Assembly (NCBI GenBank): GCA_020445145.1
Contig: JAGRHC010000007.1
Span: 1 to 48,582 of the forward strand
Direction of reading: 5' to 3'
Length of the DNA stretch: 48,582 bases
From: Alphaproteobacteria bacterium
GTDB lineage: Bacteria; Pseudomonadota; Alphaproteobacteria; Micavibrionales; Micavibrionaceae
In this document: positions 7,884 through 15,798 of the stretch, piece after piece
How the letters are laid out: each line of letters begins with the position of its first letter
Numbering within the stretch: the stretch's first letter is position 1
Notes under the pieces: generated by a model
Databases searched by the model: none
Told to the model about the DNA's origin: nothing
What the model saw: only the letters and a program-made list of their open reading frames with translations
Position numbers and translations under genes: made by a program

Positions 7884-8513
7884 TTATTCTGCAGCTTTTT
7901 CTTCTACAGGTGCTTCTTCTGCCGGTGCTTCGGCTGCTGGTTCTTCTGTCGCAGCTGGTGCGGCTTCGGCTGTCCCAACGGTCATCTTTACGATTTTGTC
8001 AGGAGAGGCCGGTGGTTCACCGACAGCGACGTGGTCGATGTATTCCATGCCGGAGGTCACTTGTCCTAGGACAGTGTATTTACCGGTCAGGAACGAGCAG
8101 CCTGTGTCTGTGAAACAGATGAAGAACTGTGAGTTGGCGCTGTTGAAATCATTACCACGCGCCATGCCGACTGTTCCGCGCTTGTATTTGTAGTCGCTGA
8201 ATTCTGCTGGCAGGTCTTCGTATTTTGAGCCGCCCATGCCTGTTCCCGTTGGATCGCCTGTCTGGGCCATGAAGCCGGAGATTACGCGGTGGAAAATGAT
8301 GCCATCGTAGAAGCCTTCGCCTGCAAGCGTTTTAATGCGTTCTACGTGTTTGGGAGCGATTTCCGGGAGCAACTGGATGACAACTGTTCCGCCAGACGAT
8401 ACTTCCATTTGTACTGTGTTTGATGGATCCGTGTCTGCTGCAATTGCTTCGCCGTGTGTTGCTGCGGTCATGATGAATAGGCCCCCTAAAGTCAGGATAA
8501 ATTTTTTGAACAT
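7884..8513 (-). CDS. periplasmic peptidyl-prolyl cis-trans isomerase, cyclophilin type
   Basis: This gene encodes 209 residues. A signal peptide (cleavage near residue 26, AIAA-D) sends it to the periplasm, where cyclophilins speed proline isomerisation during folding. The cyclophilin core is complete: FHRVISGFMAQTGDP with catalytic Arg76 and Gln84, then GMARG and SANSQFFI. Bacterial single-domain PpiA/PpiB-like lengths end near residue 180. Here about 28 extra residues rich in Ala, Glu and Pro follow (starting at TAEAAPAATEEP), a probably disordered acidic tail. A strong terminator follows. The gene stands alone between the glucosidase and bfd genes. Confidence 0.92.
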   Translation of the reverse strand: MFKKFILTLGGLFIMTAATHGEAIAADTDPSNTVQMEVSSGGTVVIQLLPEIAPKHVERIKTLAGEGFYDGIIFHRVISGFMAQTGDPTGTGMGGSKYEDLPAEFSDYKYKRGTVGMARGNDFNSANSQFFICFTDTGCSFLTGKYTVLGQVTSGMEYIDHVAVGEPPASPDKIVKMTVGTAEAAPAATEEPAAEAPAEEAPVEEKAAE

Positions 8514-8590
8514 CTTTAAACCTCATAAAGATTGGTGATGTTCTTTCGTGCCACACCGGGGGGGCTTTTGCAAGCCTGTCTGGGGTGTTC

Positions 8591-8845
8591 CTACAAGTTT
8601 TCCGTGTCAGCGGTTTCGCAGGCATCGAGGCCGCGGGTCATGTTTTGTGTAAGTCTAGTGATGGTGCGGGTGTTGTTATGGGTGTCTACCATCTTTTTTA
8701 AGATGCAGGCGCAGGTGCCGCAGTTAAAGTCTTCTCCGCCAGAGCATGTGCGGTAGACGTCCTGCACGCGGGCAGGACCCTCGAGCGTTTGCAGGTGCTC
8801 GTGCACATCTGTATCTGAAAAAGGATTGCAAAGGCAGATATACAT
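8591..8845 (-). CDS. bfd: bacterioferritin-associated ferredoxin-like (2Fe-2S) protein
   Basis: This gene encodes 84 residues of the BFD-like [2Fe-2S] family. Cluster ligands fit CxC...CxxC: Cys4 and Cys6 in YICLCN, and Cys42 and Cys45 in NCGTC; Cys34 and Cys47 are additional. In known systems Bfd passes electrons to bacterioferritin so that stored ferric iron is released when iron is scarce. A bacterioferritin gene lies about 650 bases away (9503-9979), which supports the role. The upstream region shared with the gene at 8972 holds a perfect palindrome and a Fur-like dyad, so iron control is likely. The tail after residue 70 is probably disordered. Confidence 0.85.
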   Translation of the reverse strand: MYICLCNPFSDTDVHEHLQTLEGPARVQDVYRTCSGGEDFNCGTCACILKKMVDTHNNTRTITRLTQNMTRGLDACETADTENL

Positions 8846-8861
8846 AAGGTAGAAGTTTCGT

Positions 8862-8881
8862 TTTTAAATGATCATTTAAAA
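8862..8881. promoter_or_regulatory. 20-bp perfect palindrome upstream of bfd
   Basis: TTTTAAATGA (8862-8871) and TCATTTAAAA (8872-8881) form a perfect palindrome 17 bases upstream of the bfd start. The position suits an operator for a dimeric regulator. The regulator is not identified. Confidence 0.45.
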
Positions 8882-8892
8882 TAGTATATTAA

Positions 8893-8907
8893 GAATGATT
8901 ATCATGC
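8893..8907. promoter_or_regulatory. Fur-box-like dyad between bfd and the thioredoxin-fold gene
   Basis: ATGAT (8895-8899) and ATCAT (8901-8905) are inverted around one T, giving a core TGATTATCA like half of the Fur consensus. A further ATTATCA half-site lies about 25 bases downstream (8929-8935). The site sits between divergent genes, one of them bfd, whose control by iron is well known in other bacteria. Confidence 0.4.
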
Positions 8908-8971
8908 GGCTGCTCTAATTGCAAGTCATTATCAGTTGCTGATGTTTTTGGGATGGTTTTGGGGTATAAAA

Positions 8972-9460
8972 ATGATTTTCAGGGATTATTTTCGTCTTGG
9001 TTTTCTGGTCTTGCTGGCCTTTGTTTTTGTTGGGGCAGGTGTGGCTCATGGTTATACGCACAAGGTTTATCCTTTGCCTTCCAGCATTGTCGGTAAATAT
9101 ATTGCCAGTACTAAGGGGCAAAAGCGTGTTGTTATGATTTATGCGTCATGGTGTCCGCATTGTGTAGAGGCGATGCCGGATATCATGGATATCGAGCGTG
9201 CGAAGCCGGGGTCAGTGATTGCTATTTCGGTGGATGAAGATCATGCCGGTTTTGCGCGGTATATCGAGCGTTTTAAGGATGTTCCTTTCAAGATCATCAT
9301 TAACGGCAGTCCGAAAACAGAGTTGGCTGCGGTTTTGACGTCGTTTGGCGGGCGGGCCTGGAGTGGTGTGCCAACTTATTACCTGGTCGATGAGAATAAC
9401 CAGATTGTTGATCAAGGGACTTACGGTGTTGATTATATTGCGACGTACTTGTTGCAGTGA
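8972..9460 (+). CDS. secreted thioredoxin-fold protein with CPHC motif
   Basis: This gene encodes 162 residues from ATG 8972, which follows GGGG at 8961-8964 and starts a clean signal peptide (hydrophobic to about residue 22, then VAHG). ATG 8942 would add ten residues. The thioredoxin fold is seen in VVMIYASWCPHC, with redox cysteines Cys61 and Cys64, and the cis-proline segment SGVPTYYLVD. The YASWCPHC form resembles TlpA/ResA-like periplasmic thiol reductants more than DsbA. Its likely role is disulfide reduction or isomerisation in the periplasm; the client is unknown. It is divergent from bfd and shares its putative regulatory region. Confidence 0.85.
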   Translation: MIFRDYFRLGFLVLLAFVFVGAGVAHGYTHKVYPLPSSIVGKYIASTKGQKRVVMIYASWCPHCVEAMPDIMDIERAKPGSVIAISVDEDHAGFARYIERFKDVPFKIIINGSPKTELAAVLTSFGGRAWSGVPTYYLVDENNQIVDQGTYGVDYIATYLLQ

Positions 9461-9462
9461 GG

Positions 9463-9488
9463 CTCTTGCGCCGTTTAGGGCGCAAGAG
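9463..9488. terminator. hairpin between convergent genes
   Basis: CTCTTGCGCC (9463-9472) and GGCGCAAGAG (9479-9488) form a perfect ten-base-pair stem with a six-base loop, located between the thioredoxin-fold and bacterioferritin stops. No long T-run follows on either side, so termination may be weak or factor-assisted. Confidence 0.55.
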
Positions 9489-9502
9489 GGGATTTCATGC
9501 TT

Positions 9503-9979
9503 TTATTCCGCGTCGCCGGTGTTGAGCTGGATGTAGTTCTGGACACCCATTTTTTCGATCAGGCCTAGCTGCGTTTCGAGATAGTCGATGTGACCTTCTT
9601 CGTCGGTCAGAATCTTGACGAAAAGGTCGCGGGAGACGAAATCGTTTACAGAGGCGCAGTATGCGGCGGCTTCACGGTAGAAGGCTGCTCCGTCGATTTC
9701 GAGTTTCAGGTCACCTTCCAGCACTTCTTTGACGTTTTGTCCGATGTGGAGTTTTTCCAAGGTTTGCATGTTGGGCAGACCTTCGAGCAGGAGGATGCGC
9801 TGGATGAACTCATCGGCGTGGCGCATTTCGTCAATCGATTCCTCGTATTCGTGTTTTGCGAGTTTTGTGATGCCCCAGTCTTCAAGCATGCGCGAGTGCA
9901 GGAAGTACTGGTTGATCGCTGTGAGCTCCATTTTGAGGGCTTTGTTCAGGTGTTCGATAACTTTTTTGTCGCCTTTCAT
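9503..9979 (-). CDS. bfr: bacterioferritin
   Basis: This gene encodes 158 residues, the standard length. Bacterioferritin forms a 24-subunit cage that oxidises ferrous iron and stores the mineral, with haem at subunit interfaces. The full ferroxidase set is present at canonical numbers: Glu18, Glu51, His54, Glu94, Glu127 and His130. The haem ligand Met52 is also there. A good ribosome-binding sequence (AGGAGAAA) precedes ATG 9979. It lies 25 bases downstream of purB on the same strand and may be co-transcribed with it. The Bfd partner gene is close by on the same strand but in a separate unit. Confidence 0.97.
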   Translation of the reverse strand: MKGDKKVIEHLNKALKMELTAINQYFLHSRMLEDWGITKLAKHEYEESIDEMRHADEFIQRILLLEGLPNMQTLEKLHIGQNVKEVLEGDLKLEIDGAAFYREAAAYCASVNDFVSRDLFVKILTDEEGHIDYLETQLGLIEKMGVQNYIQLNTGDAE

Positions 9980-10004
9980 AGCATTTCTCCTTTTCGGTGT
10001 GGAC

Positions 10005-11312
10005 TTAGATGTCTGCGTTTAAGGCACGGTCTATAATGGTGCTAACGTGTTTTGTGTAGGCATCGTAATTGAAAATTTTGTCGAGGGCCACTTTATCAAG
10101 TTTTTCGGTGACCCGCGAGTCTTCTTCCAGAAATTCGCGTAAAGTTTTCTTGCCTTTGCTTTCCCAGACTTTCATGGCTGAGGACTGGACGATGCGGTAG
10201 GCGTCTTCGCGGGAAATTCCGGCTTGGGTGAGGGCAAGGAGCGTTCTTTGCGAGAAGACCAGGCCACCCATTTTTTCGAGGTTTTCCATCATGGTTTCCG
10301 GGTAAACCAGCAGTTTGTCGATCAGGCCGGCGAGGCGGTTTAGTGCGTAGTCGGCGGAAATTAATGCGTCAGGCAGGATGGTGCGTTCGACGGCGGAATG
10401 CGAGATGTCACGCTCGTGCCAGAGGGCGACGTTTTCGAGGGCCGGGATGACGGCGGCGCGGATGATGCGGGCCTGACCTGTCAGGTTCTCACTGGCGATG
10501 GGGTTGCGTTTGTGCGGCATCGCGGAGGAGCCCTTCTGCAGGGGGTCGAAATATTCTTCGGCCTCGCGGACTTCGGTGCGCTGGAGGTGACGGATTTCGA
10601 CGGCGATGTTCTCGATAGACGATGCAATGACGCCGAGTGTTGCAAAGTACATGGCGTGGCGGTCGCGCGGAATGACCTGCGTTGCGACTGTTTCGGGTTT
10701 GAGGCCAAGTTTATCGGCGACATGTGCCTCGATATCTGGTGAGGCTGTGGCGTACGTGCCGACGGCGCCGGAGATGGTGATGGTTGAGACTTCGTCTTTG
10801 GCGGCAATCATGCGTTTTTTGGCGCGGGCGAAGGCGGCGTAGTGGCCGGAGAGTTTCAGGCCAAAGGTTGTTGGTTCGCCGTGGATGCCGTGGGAGCGAC
10901 CAATGCAGAGTGTGTCTTTGTGTTCAAGGATGCGTTTTTTGAGGGCGGCCAGAACCTTGTCGAGGTCTGCGATGATGAGGTCGGCGGCCTGCGTGAGCAT
11001 TACGGCGAAGGAGGTGTCGATGACGTCGGAGGAGGTCATGCCCTGATGGACGTAGCGGGAGTCTTCACCGACGAATTCTGCGACGGAGGTGAGGAAGGCG
11101 ATGACATCATGTTTGACTTCTGCTTCGATTTCGTTGATCCGTTCGACGTCAAAATTTCCCTTTTCGCGCAGGGCTTTTGCCGCACTTTCCGGGACGACTC
11201 CCATTTCAGCCATTTTTTCGAGGGCGAGGGTTTCGACTTCCAACCATATGCGGAATTTGTTTTCAGCTTCGAAAATATTGGCCATTTCGGCGCGGGAATA
11301 GCGGGGGATCAT
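10005..11312 (-). CDS. purB: adenylosuccinate lyase
   Basis: This gene encodes 435 residues, the usual length for the short bacterial form. PurB cleaves SAICAR to AICAR and adenylosuccinate to AMP in purine synthesis. The family signature [11 protein letters not shown] is present, and the histidine and serine regions [14 protein letters not shown] and [11 protein letters not shown] are intact. The start is set at ATG 11312 ([14 protein letters not shown]), preceded by AGGAAAG. A longer in-frame extension up to 11390 is possible but lacks family support. bfr follows 25 bases downstream. Confidence 0.96.
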   Translation of the reverse strand: MIPRYSRAEMANIFEAENKFRIWLEVETLALEKMAEMGVVPESAAKALREKGNFDVERINEIEAEVKHDVIAFLTSVAEFVGEDSRYVHQGMTSSDVIDTSFAVMLTQAADLIIADLDKVLAALKKRILEHKDTLCIGRSHGIHGEPTTFGLKLSGHYAAFARAKKRMIAAKDEVSTITISGAVGTYATASPDIEAHVADKLGLKPETVATQVIPRDRHAMYFATLGVIASSIENIAVEIRHLQRTEVREAEEYFDPLQKGSSAMPHKRNPIASENLTGQARIIRAAVIPALENVALWHERDISHSAVERTILPDALISADYALNRLAGLIDKLLVYPETMMENLEKMGGLVFSQRTLLALTQAGISREDAYRIVQSSAMKVWESKGKKTLREFLEEDSRVTEKLDKVALDKIFNYDAYTKHVSTIIDRALNADI

Positions 11313-11494
11313 GATCGTCTTTCCTAAGGTTACGCTTTGAATATTTAAAAACGGCAACAGGAAACTATTGGATTTTGGTGGGGAGATCAAGATGGGCGAG
11401 GGTTAAACCTTTCGGGATTAGGGGAAATATACTTTGTGTTTTTTTCATAACCCTGCTATGTTCCCGGCATAATTCTAAAAACAGGGGTGTTTTT

Positions 11495-12187
11495 ATGTTT
11501 CATAAGAGATCATTCAATTTTGCCGTTGGGCATAATGATAATTTTTCTCCCGGTGATGTTGAAGAGGAGTTTTTGGGCGCTGAGGAAGCTTTGCTTCAAA
11601 TGATGGGGCTTAAAGATGCTCAAGCGGATGAAGGGCGTCATGTTGTTTGTTTGGAGGCTATTGGTCCTCAGAGGATTTTTGAATCGGATGTGGCTTATAC
11701 TGCGCGTAAGGAGGTTTCATATCCGGGTACAATCAATCATTCGTTCTTTATTCTCGATAAGATTTCTTTGGTCCCCGACGAAGGTATGCCTATGAGCGAA
11801 GGGTATTACGATTATCTTCGTAAGTTGGAGCGGCAGGGATTGAAATCTGATCTGGAGTTGTTTGAGGACGGGGTTATCAGTCGTCAGGACCTGGTTCTGT
11901 TGAATGCCGGGTGGGGGAAGCAGTTGCGTGATGCGAGACTTTTTAAGCCTGCTACGGATGATGAAGCAAGCGATCTTCGCGCGCGCTATTTGGAGGCGCT
12001 GGATATTGATATTCAAGACGATGATCTTGTTGAAAGTCTTCTTACCATGGAAAAATTTACCCGTCTTAACATGAGGCATGCTGTTCGGGCTTATCTTTCG
12101 ACGCACGAGGTTATTCCTGAGCCGGCTTGTGATGGATTACAGAATGATGGTAAACAGATTTTGGTTCCCGGCGGTTTCAAGCGTTAG
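11495..12187 (+). CDS. hypothetical protein
   Basis: This gene encodes 230 residues from ATG 11495, preceded by CAGGGGTG. No signal peptide or membrane helix is seen. The protein is acidic, with a Tyr/Asp-rich middle (MSEGYYDYLRKLERQ) and an all-helical look towards the C-terminus. I do not recognise a family. Its stop codon overlaps the stop codon of the convergent L,D-transpeptidase gene (12184-12187), so no terminator separates them. Upstream DNA (11313-11494) is shared with the divergent purB gene. Confidence 0.65.
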   Translation: MFHKRSFNFAVGHNDNFSPGDVEEEFLGAEEALLQMMGLKDAQADEGRHVVCLEAIGPQRIFESDVAYTARKEVSYPGTINHSFFILDKISLVPDEGMPMSEGYYDYLRKLERQGLKSDLELFEDGVISRQDLVLLNAGWGKQLRDARLFKPATDDEASDLRARYLEALDIDIQDDDLVESLLTMEKFTRLNMRHAVRAYLSTHEVIPEPACDGLQNDGKQILVPGGFKR

Positions 12188-12936
12188 TAATATTTGCCGT
12201 TTGTGTTAAAGACATAACGCTTCTTTTCCTGCGTGACTTGCGGCGGGATGTGGTAGGTTTTGAAGAAATCATATCCTTGCTTCAGGTTTTTCCAGAAGGG
12301 GTACCATTCGGAGTAACGGCGTAAGCTCATTTTTTCTTCTGTCATGCGGAATGGGAAGATGTGGACCGGGATCGGCAGTTCCGGGTTCTTGGTGAGGGAT
12401 TCTTCAGCCATCAGATAAATCTCGCTGATGTTGTTGTCTGTGACGGCCAGGCATCCGGCTGAGACGCAGTCACCATGGATCATTAACGCACTTCCGGTTC
12501 GTTTGTGCGCGCGGTCGTAGGCGTTGGGGTAGCCGATGTTGAGGGCGAGGTGGTACTTGCTATTCGGGTTTAGCTGGTTTGCGGCGACGGTGTAGAAGCC
12601 TTCGGGGGCCTGACGGTCTCCTTCTTTTATTTTGGGTCCGAGCGTGCCGGAGGCGCGGCAGATCGGGTAGGTTTGGAAGAGGTCGTAGGTTCCGGTTGTT
12701 TCATTGCGAACCCAGAGTTCCATCTGCATTTCTGATTTGAAGGCGCGGATGAGGACGGGGTCGCCTAGATTTAAACCTTTTTCTGCCAGTTTTTGTTCGA
12801 GGGCGGGCTTTGTGGTGAAGTGTGCGTGCTCGAGCGGGGTGAAGCTGCGTTCTTTTTCATTAAAATAGCTGCAGGAGGGCAGGATTGTTAGCGCCAGAAG
12901 GCATACACTTCGGGCAATAAATTTCGATGCTTTCAT
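12184..12936 (-). CDS. L,D-transpeptidase family lipoprotein (YafK-like)
   Basis: This gene encodes 250 residues. A signal segment ends in LPSC, with predicted lipidated Cys22, so the protein is likely anchored facing the periplasm. The L,D-transpeptidase (YkuD-type) active site is seen as MIHGDCVSAGCLAVTD: His154 and catalytic Cys162. The YafK-like branch includes enzymes that cut or remodel links between peptidoglycan and outer-membrane proteins, so cross-linking is not assured. The start codon overlaps the stop of radC by four bases (12933-12936), a coupled arrangement, although no functional tie is known. Confidence 0.88.
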   Translation of the reverse strand: MKASKFIARSVCLLALTILPSCSYFNEKERSFTPLEHAHFTTKPALEQKLAEKGLNLGDPVLIRAFKSEMQMELWVRNETTGTYDLFQTYPICRASGTLGPKIKEGDRQAPEGFYTVAANQLNPNSKYHLALNIGYPNAYDRAHKRTGSALMIHGDCVSAGCLAVTDNNISEIYLMAEESLTKNPELPIPVHIFPFRMTEEKMSLRRYSEWYPFWKNLKQGYDFFKTYHIPPQVTQEKKRYVFNTNGKYY

Positions 12937-13667
12937 ATGAGACCTTCCGAGCGGAAGCTGGTGTAGCCGCCTTTGGCGATGACGATGTGGTCGTGGATGG
13001 TGATGTTGAGAGGTTGGGCAGCGCGGATGATGGCTTGTGTCATGTCGATGTCTGCTTTGGAGGGTTTTGAATCGCCGCTTGGGTGATTGTGCATCAGGAT
13101 GATGGCGGTGGCGCCGTGTTCGAGCGCGCGTTTGATGATTTCGCGCGGGTAGGCCGGGGTGTGGTCTACGGTGCCGCTGCCTTGAATTTCATCGGCGATG
13201 AGTTCGTTTTTCTTGTTGAGGAAGAGTATGCGGAAATGTTCTTTTTTTTCATGGGCCATGCTGGCGTGGCAGTAATCCATGAGGCGTGCCCATGAATTCA
13301 GGATGGGCTTTTTCATGAGATCCTGTTTTACGGTGCGCAGGGCCAGAGCTGTCGTTGTTTTTATCAGGATCGCGGTGTTTTCGCTGATGCCTTCGATGCT
13401 TTGCAGTTCGGGCAGGGTTGCGCTAACCAGAGCGGGGAGGGAGCCGAATTTTAAGAGGAGTGATTTGGCTAGTGGTTTGACGTCCCTGCGGGGGATCGCC
13501 GAGAAGAGAATAATTTCAAGAAGTTCATAATCAGCAAGGGAATCAGGGCCGTTCTGAACAAGCCGCTTGCGCAGGCGATCGCGGTGGCCGTGGTAGTGGT
13601 GGGCGGCTTGTTCAGAAGGGAGGATGTCGATTTTTTCTGTGGCAGTCATGGTTGATATTTTAAGCAT
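12933..13667 (-). CDS. radC: RadC/YicR-type JAB-domain protein
   Basis: This gene encodes 244 residues from ATG 13667, preceded by GGAG. ATG 13649 and TTG 13685 are alternatives. An N-terminal helix-hairpin-helix-like region (ELLEIILFSAIPRRDVKPLA and the following ELQSIEGIS) is followed by the RadC JAB/MPN domain. The metal motif HxH-x7-S-x2-D is exact: His193, His195, Ser203 and Asp206 in HNHPSGDSKPSKAD. RadC proteins are named for DNA repair, but their biochemical role remains uncertain; metalloprotease-like folds are typical. It is translationally coupled to the downstream L,D-transpeptidase gene. Confidence 0.93.
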   Translation of the reverse strand: MLKISTMTATEKIDILPSEQAAHHYHGHRDRLRKRLVQNGPDSLADYELLEIILFSAIPRRDVKPLAKSLLLKFGSLPALVSATLPELQSIEGISENTAILIKTTTALALRTVKQDLMKKPILNSWARLMDYCHASMAHEKKEHFRILFLNKKNELIADEIQGSGTVDHTPAYPREIIKRALEHGATAIILMHNHPSGDSKPSKADIDMTQAIIRAAQPLNITIHDHIVIAKGGYTSFRSEGLI

Positions 13668-13786
13668 AAACTCCGTTTGTCGCAAAGGTAGAAAATGTAT
13701 TTGTGGTGCAGTGCAACGTAACGATTTTTTAGGGTTTTCGACGTATTCTATAAGGACAGGATCTTTGTTTATAGAGGGAGTTTTTT

Positions 13787-13939
13787 ATGTCTGATTTTAC
13801 TCGAAATGGTGTTGGGCAAGTCTGGGATGCTGCTGCCCAAGTTAGAATTAATGCGTTTATGTCAGCAGAAAGTGCGCGTAATCTTGAAAATTTGCGTAAG
13901 GCTGCTGCTGTGAACGACCTACACGCACCTCGTCCTTAA
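13787..13939 (+). CDS. small 50-residue hypothetical protein
   Basis: A short ORF of 50 codons begins at ATG 13787, preceded by GAGGGAG (13774-13780) at an ideal distance. The product starts MSDFTRNGVGQVWDAAAQ and ends LHAPRP, with an amphipathic Ala/Arg/Asn-rich helix in the middle (roughly residues 10-44). No signal peptide or membrane segment is seen. It fills the gap between radC and map and points opposite to both. The strong ribosome-binding site and balanced composition support a real small protein; its function is unknown. Confidence 0.6.
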   Translation: MSDFTRNGVGQVWDAAAQVRINAFMSAESARNLENLRKAAAVNDLHAPRP

Positions 13940-13948
13940 TTTACGTTT

Positions 13949-14794
13949 TTATTTATAAGGCGGCTTCGTGAAACCCTTGGGTGATAGGGTGAATATCTCG
14001 AAGCCGTTTTCTGTTACCGCTAAGGAGTGCTCGAATTGAGCGCTTAGGGAGCGGTCTCTGGTGACGGCGGTCCAGCCGTCCGTTTTCAGGATTTTTGTTG
14101 CGTAGTGGCCGGCGTTTATCATTGGCTCGATGGTAAAGAACATGCCGGGTTCGAGGACTGTGCCGTCTCCGGGCAGGCCGAAATGCATGACGGAGGGCGG
14201 GGCGTGGAATGTCCTTCCCAGGCCATGGCCGCAGAAGTCGCGGACGACTGAAAATCTTGCGCCTTCGGCGACTTTCTGGATGGCGTGCCCGATATCGCCG
14301 AGGGTTGCACCGGGGCGGACGGCTTCGATGCCTGCCATCATTGAATCGTATGTGACGTCGACCAGCCGGCGCGCTTTGACCGGGATATCATCACCGACGA
14401 GGTACATGCGGGATGTATCACCATGCCAGCCGTCTAAGATGACTGTGACGTCGATGTTGATGATGTCGCCTTCTCTCAGGCTTTTTTCGTTGGGGATGCC
14501 GTGACATACAACGTGGTTAATAGACGTACAGATTGATTTGGGGAACGGGGTCGGGCCGCCGCCTTGATAGTTCAGGGGGGCGGGGATGGCCCCGGCCTTG
14601 AGCGTGTGGTTGTGGCACAGTTGGTTGAGTTCATCTGTGGTGACGCCGGGGACGACGTGATCTGTGATCATGTCCAGAATTTCGGCGGCGAGCTTGCCGG
14701 CTTTACGCATGCCTTCGAAGTCTTCGGGGCCGTGCAGCTCAATTCCTTCGTGGGTTAGTTTCGGTTTTTTGAGAGGGTTTGGATACGTTGTCAT
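13949..14794 (-). CDS. map: type I methionine aminopeptidase
   Basis: This gene encodes 281 residues. MetAP removes the initiator methionine from new proteins. The five metal ligands are visible: Asp115 (INIDVTV), Asp126 (WHGDTSRM), His190 (FCGHGLG), Glu223 (FTIEPM) and Glu255 (QFEHS). His98 of the substrate site lies in VVCHGIPN. The length is slightly above the 260-265 typical for type I because of about 15 residues before the core. The start at ATG 14794 has an in-frame core immediately after it. It is divergent from the CinA-like gene at 14884. Confidence 0.96.
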   Translation of the reverse strand: MTTYPNPLKKPKLTHEGIELHGPEDFEGMRKAGKLAAEILDMITDHVVPGVTTDELNQLCHNHTLKAGAIPAPLNYQGGGPTPFPKSICTSINHVVCHGIPNEKSLREGDIINIDVTVILDGWHGDTSRMYLVGDDIPVKARRLVDVTYDSMMAGIEAVRPGATLGDIGHAIQKVAEGARFSVVRDFCGHGLGRTFHAPPSVMHFGLPGDGTVLEPGMFFTIEPMINAGHYATKILKTDGWTAVTRDRSLSAQFEHSLAVTENGFEIFTLSPKGFTKPPYK

Positions 14795-14883
14795 CTGGCC
14801 GTCTTTTGAGTTTTTTCTTTTTCCTTCTCATGGTAAATATAGGCTTGCACGGGCACTGTAAAGAGCTAAGGGACGGGAAAGAT

Positions 14884-15639
14884 ATGACGGAGATTGAAGG
14901 GAAGCGCTACAAGGCTGCTTTGGTTGTGATCGGGAACGAGATTTTATCGGGACGTACGGCTGATAAAAATATCAACTGGATCGCGACGAAACTGTCTTCT
15001 CACGGGGTGAAGCTTGATGAAGTTCGGGTGATCCCGGATATCAAGGAACGTATTATTTCTACGATTCATGAGCTTCAAGGTCAGGTGGATTATATCTTTA
15101 CGACGGGCGGGATCGGGCCGACGCATGATGATATTACGTCGGAAAGTATTGCTGAGGCATGTGGGGTTGCGATTGAGCAGAATGAGGATGCCTATGCTAT
15201 TTTAGAAAACCACTATGGGCCGGAGCATTTGACAACGGCGCGTTTGAAGATGGCTATGATTCCGGTCGGGGCGGAGCTGATTCCCAATCCGGTTTCTTCT
15301 GCGCCGGGGTTTGTGATTGATCATATTTTTGTGATGGCCGGTGTGCCGCAGATTATGCAGGCGATGCTGGATCATGTTTTGATGACCCTGAAGGGCGGGG
15401 CGGTGGTGTTGTCGCGCACCTTGACGTGCCATCTGGCGGAGAGTGTGCTGGCGGAAGAGCTTACAGAAATTCAAAAGCGCTGGCCGCAGATTGAAATTGG
15501 AAGCTACCCCAGTTTTAGCCGCAAGGATTTCGGGGTTAGTATTGTTCTTCGTACGGAAGATGCTGAGGCTCTGGAATTGGCTTCGCGTGAAGTGGAGATC
15601 ATGATGGTTTCAAAGGGTGAACAACCTACGATTTTATAG
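14884..15639 (+). CDS. CinA/MoaB-type molybdopterin-binding domain protein
   Basis: This gene encodes 251 residues from ATG 14884, with GGGAAAG just upstream. The N-terminal 170 residues are a molybdopterin-binding (MoCF) fold: AALVVIGNEILSGRTAD at the start and the TTGGIGPTHDDIT loop. This matches the COG1058 branch shared by CinA N-termini and stand-alone proteins. The C-terminal nicotinamide-nucleotide amidase domain of full-length CinA is absent. Stand-alone members are common in alphaproteobacteria, and their exact role (ADP-ribose pyrophosphatase or cofactor-related) is not certain. The gene is divergent from map and followed by the large 15799 gene. Confidence 0.88.
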   Translation: MTEIEGKRYKAALVVIGNEILSGRTADKNINWIATKLSSHGVKLDEVRVIPDIKERIISTIHELQGQVDYIFTTGGIGPTHDDITSESIAEACGVAIEQNEDAYAILENHYGPEHLTTARLKMAMIPVGAELIPNPVSSAPGFVIDHIFVMAGVPQIMQAMLDHVLMTLKGGAVVLSRTLTCHLAESVLAEELTEIQKRWPQIEIGSYPSFSRKDFGVSIVLRTEDAEALELASREVEIMMVSKGEQPTIL

Positions 15640-15798
15640 CTATCTACCTGTTTTTGCAAGGTAATATTTATTTATATTTTTGTTGCATTGCCATAATTTT
15701 TTCCTTTATAAAGTCTTTTGTGATGTCGGTGGATCGGGGTTTTATGCCTCTTGTCTGATGGCGTCCTAAACGGAGAACGCGTAAACGGAACTGGGGTA

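Noticed and set aside
12184..12187. Overlapping stop codons of convergent genes as a frameshift sign
   Set aside because: Both frames are intact to their stops, and overlapping convergent stops are common in compact genomes.
15645..15663. Short TACCT/AGGTA hairpin after the CinA-like gene as a terminator
   Set aside because: The stem has only five base pairs and no solid T-run follows.
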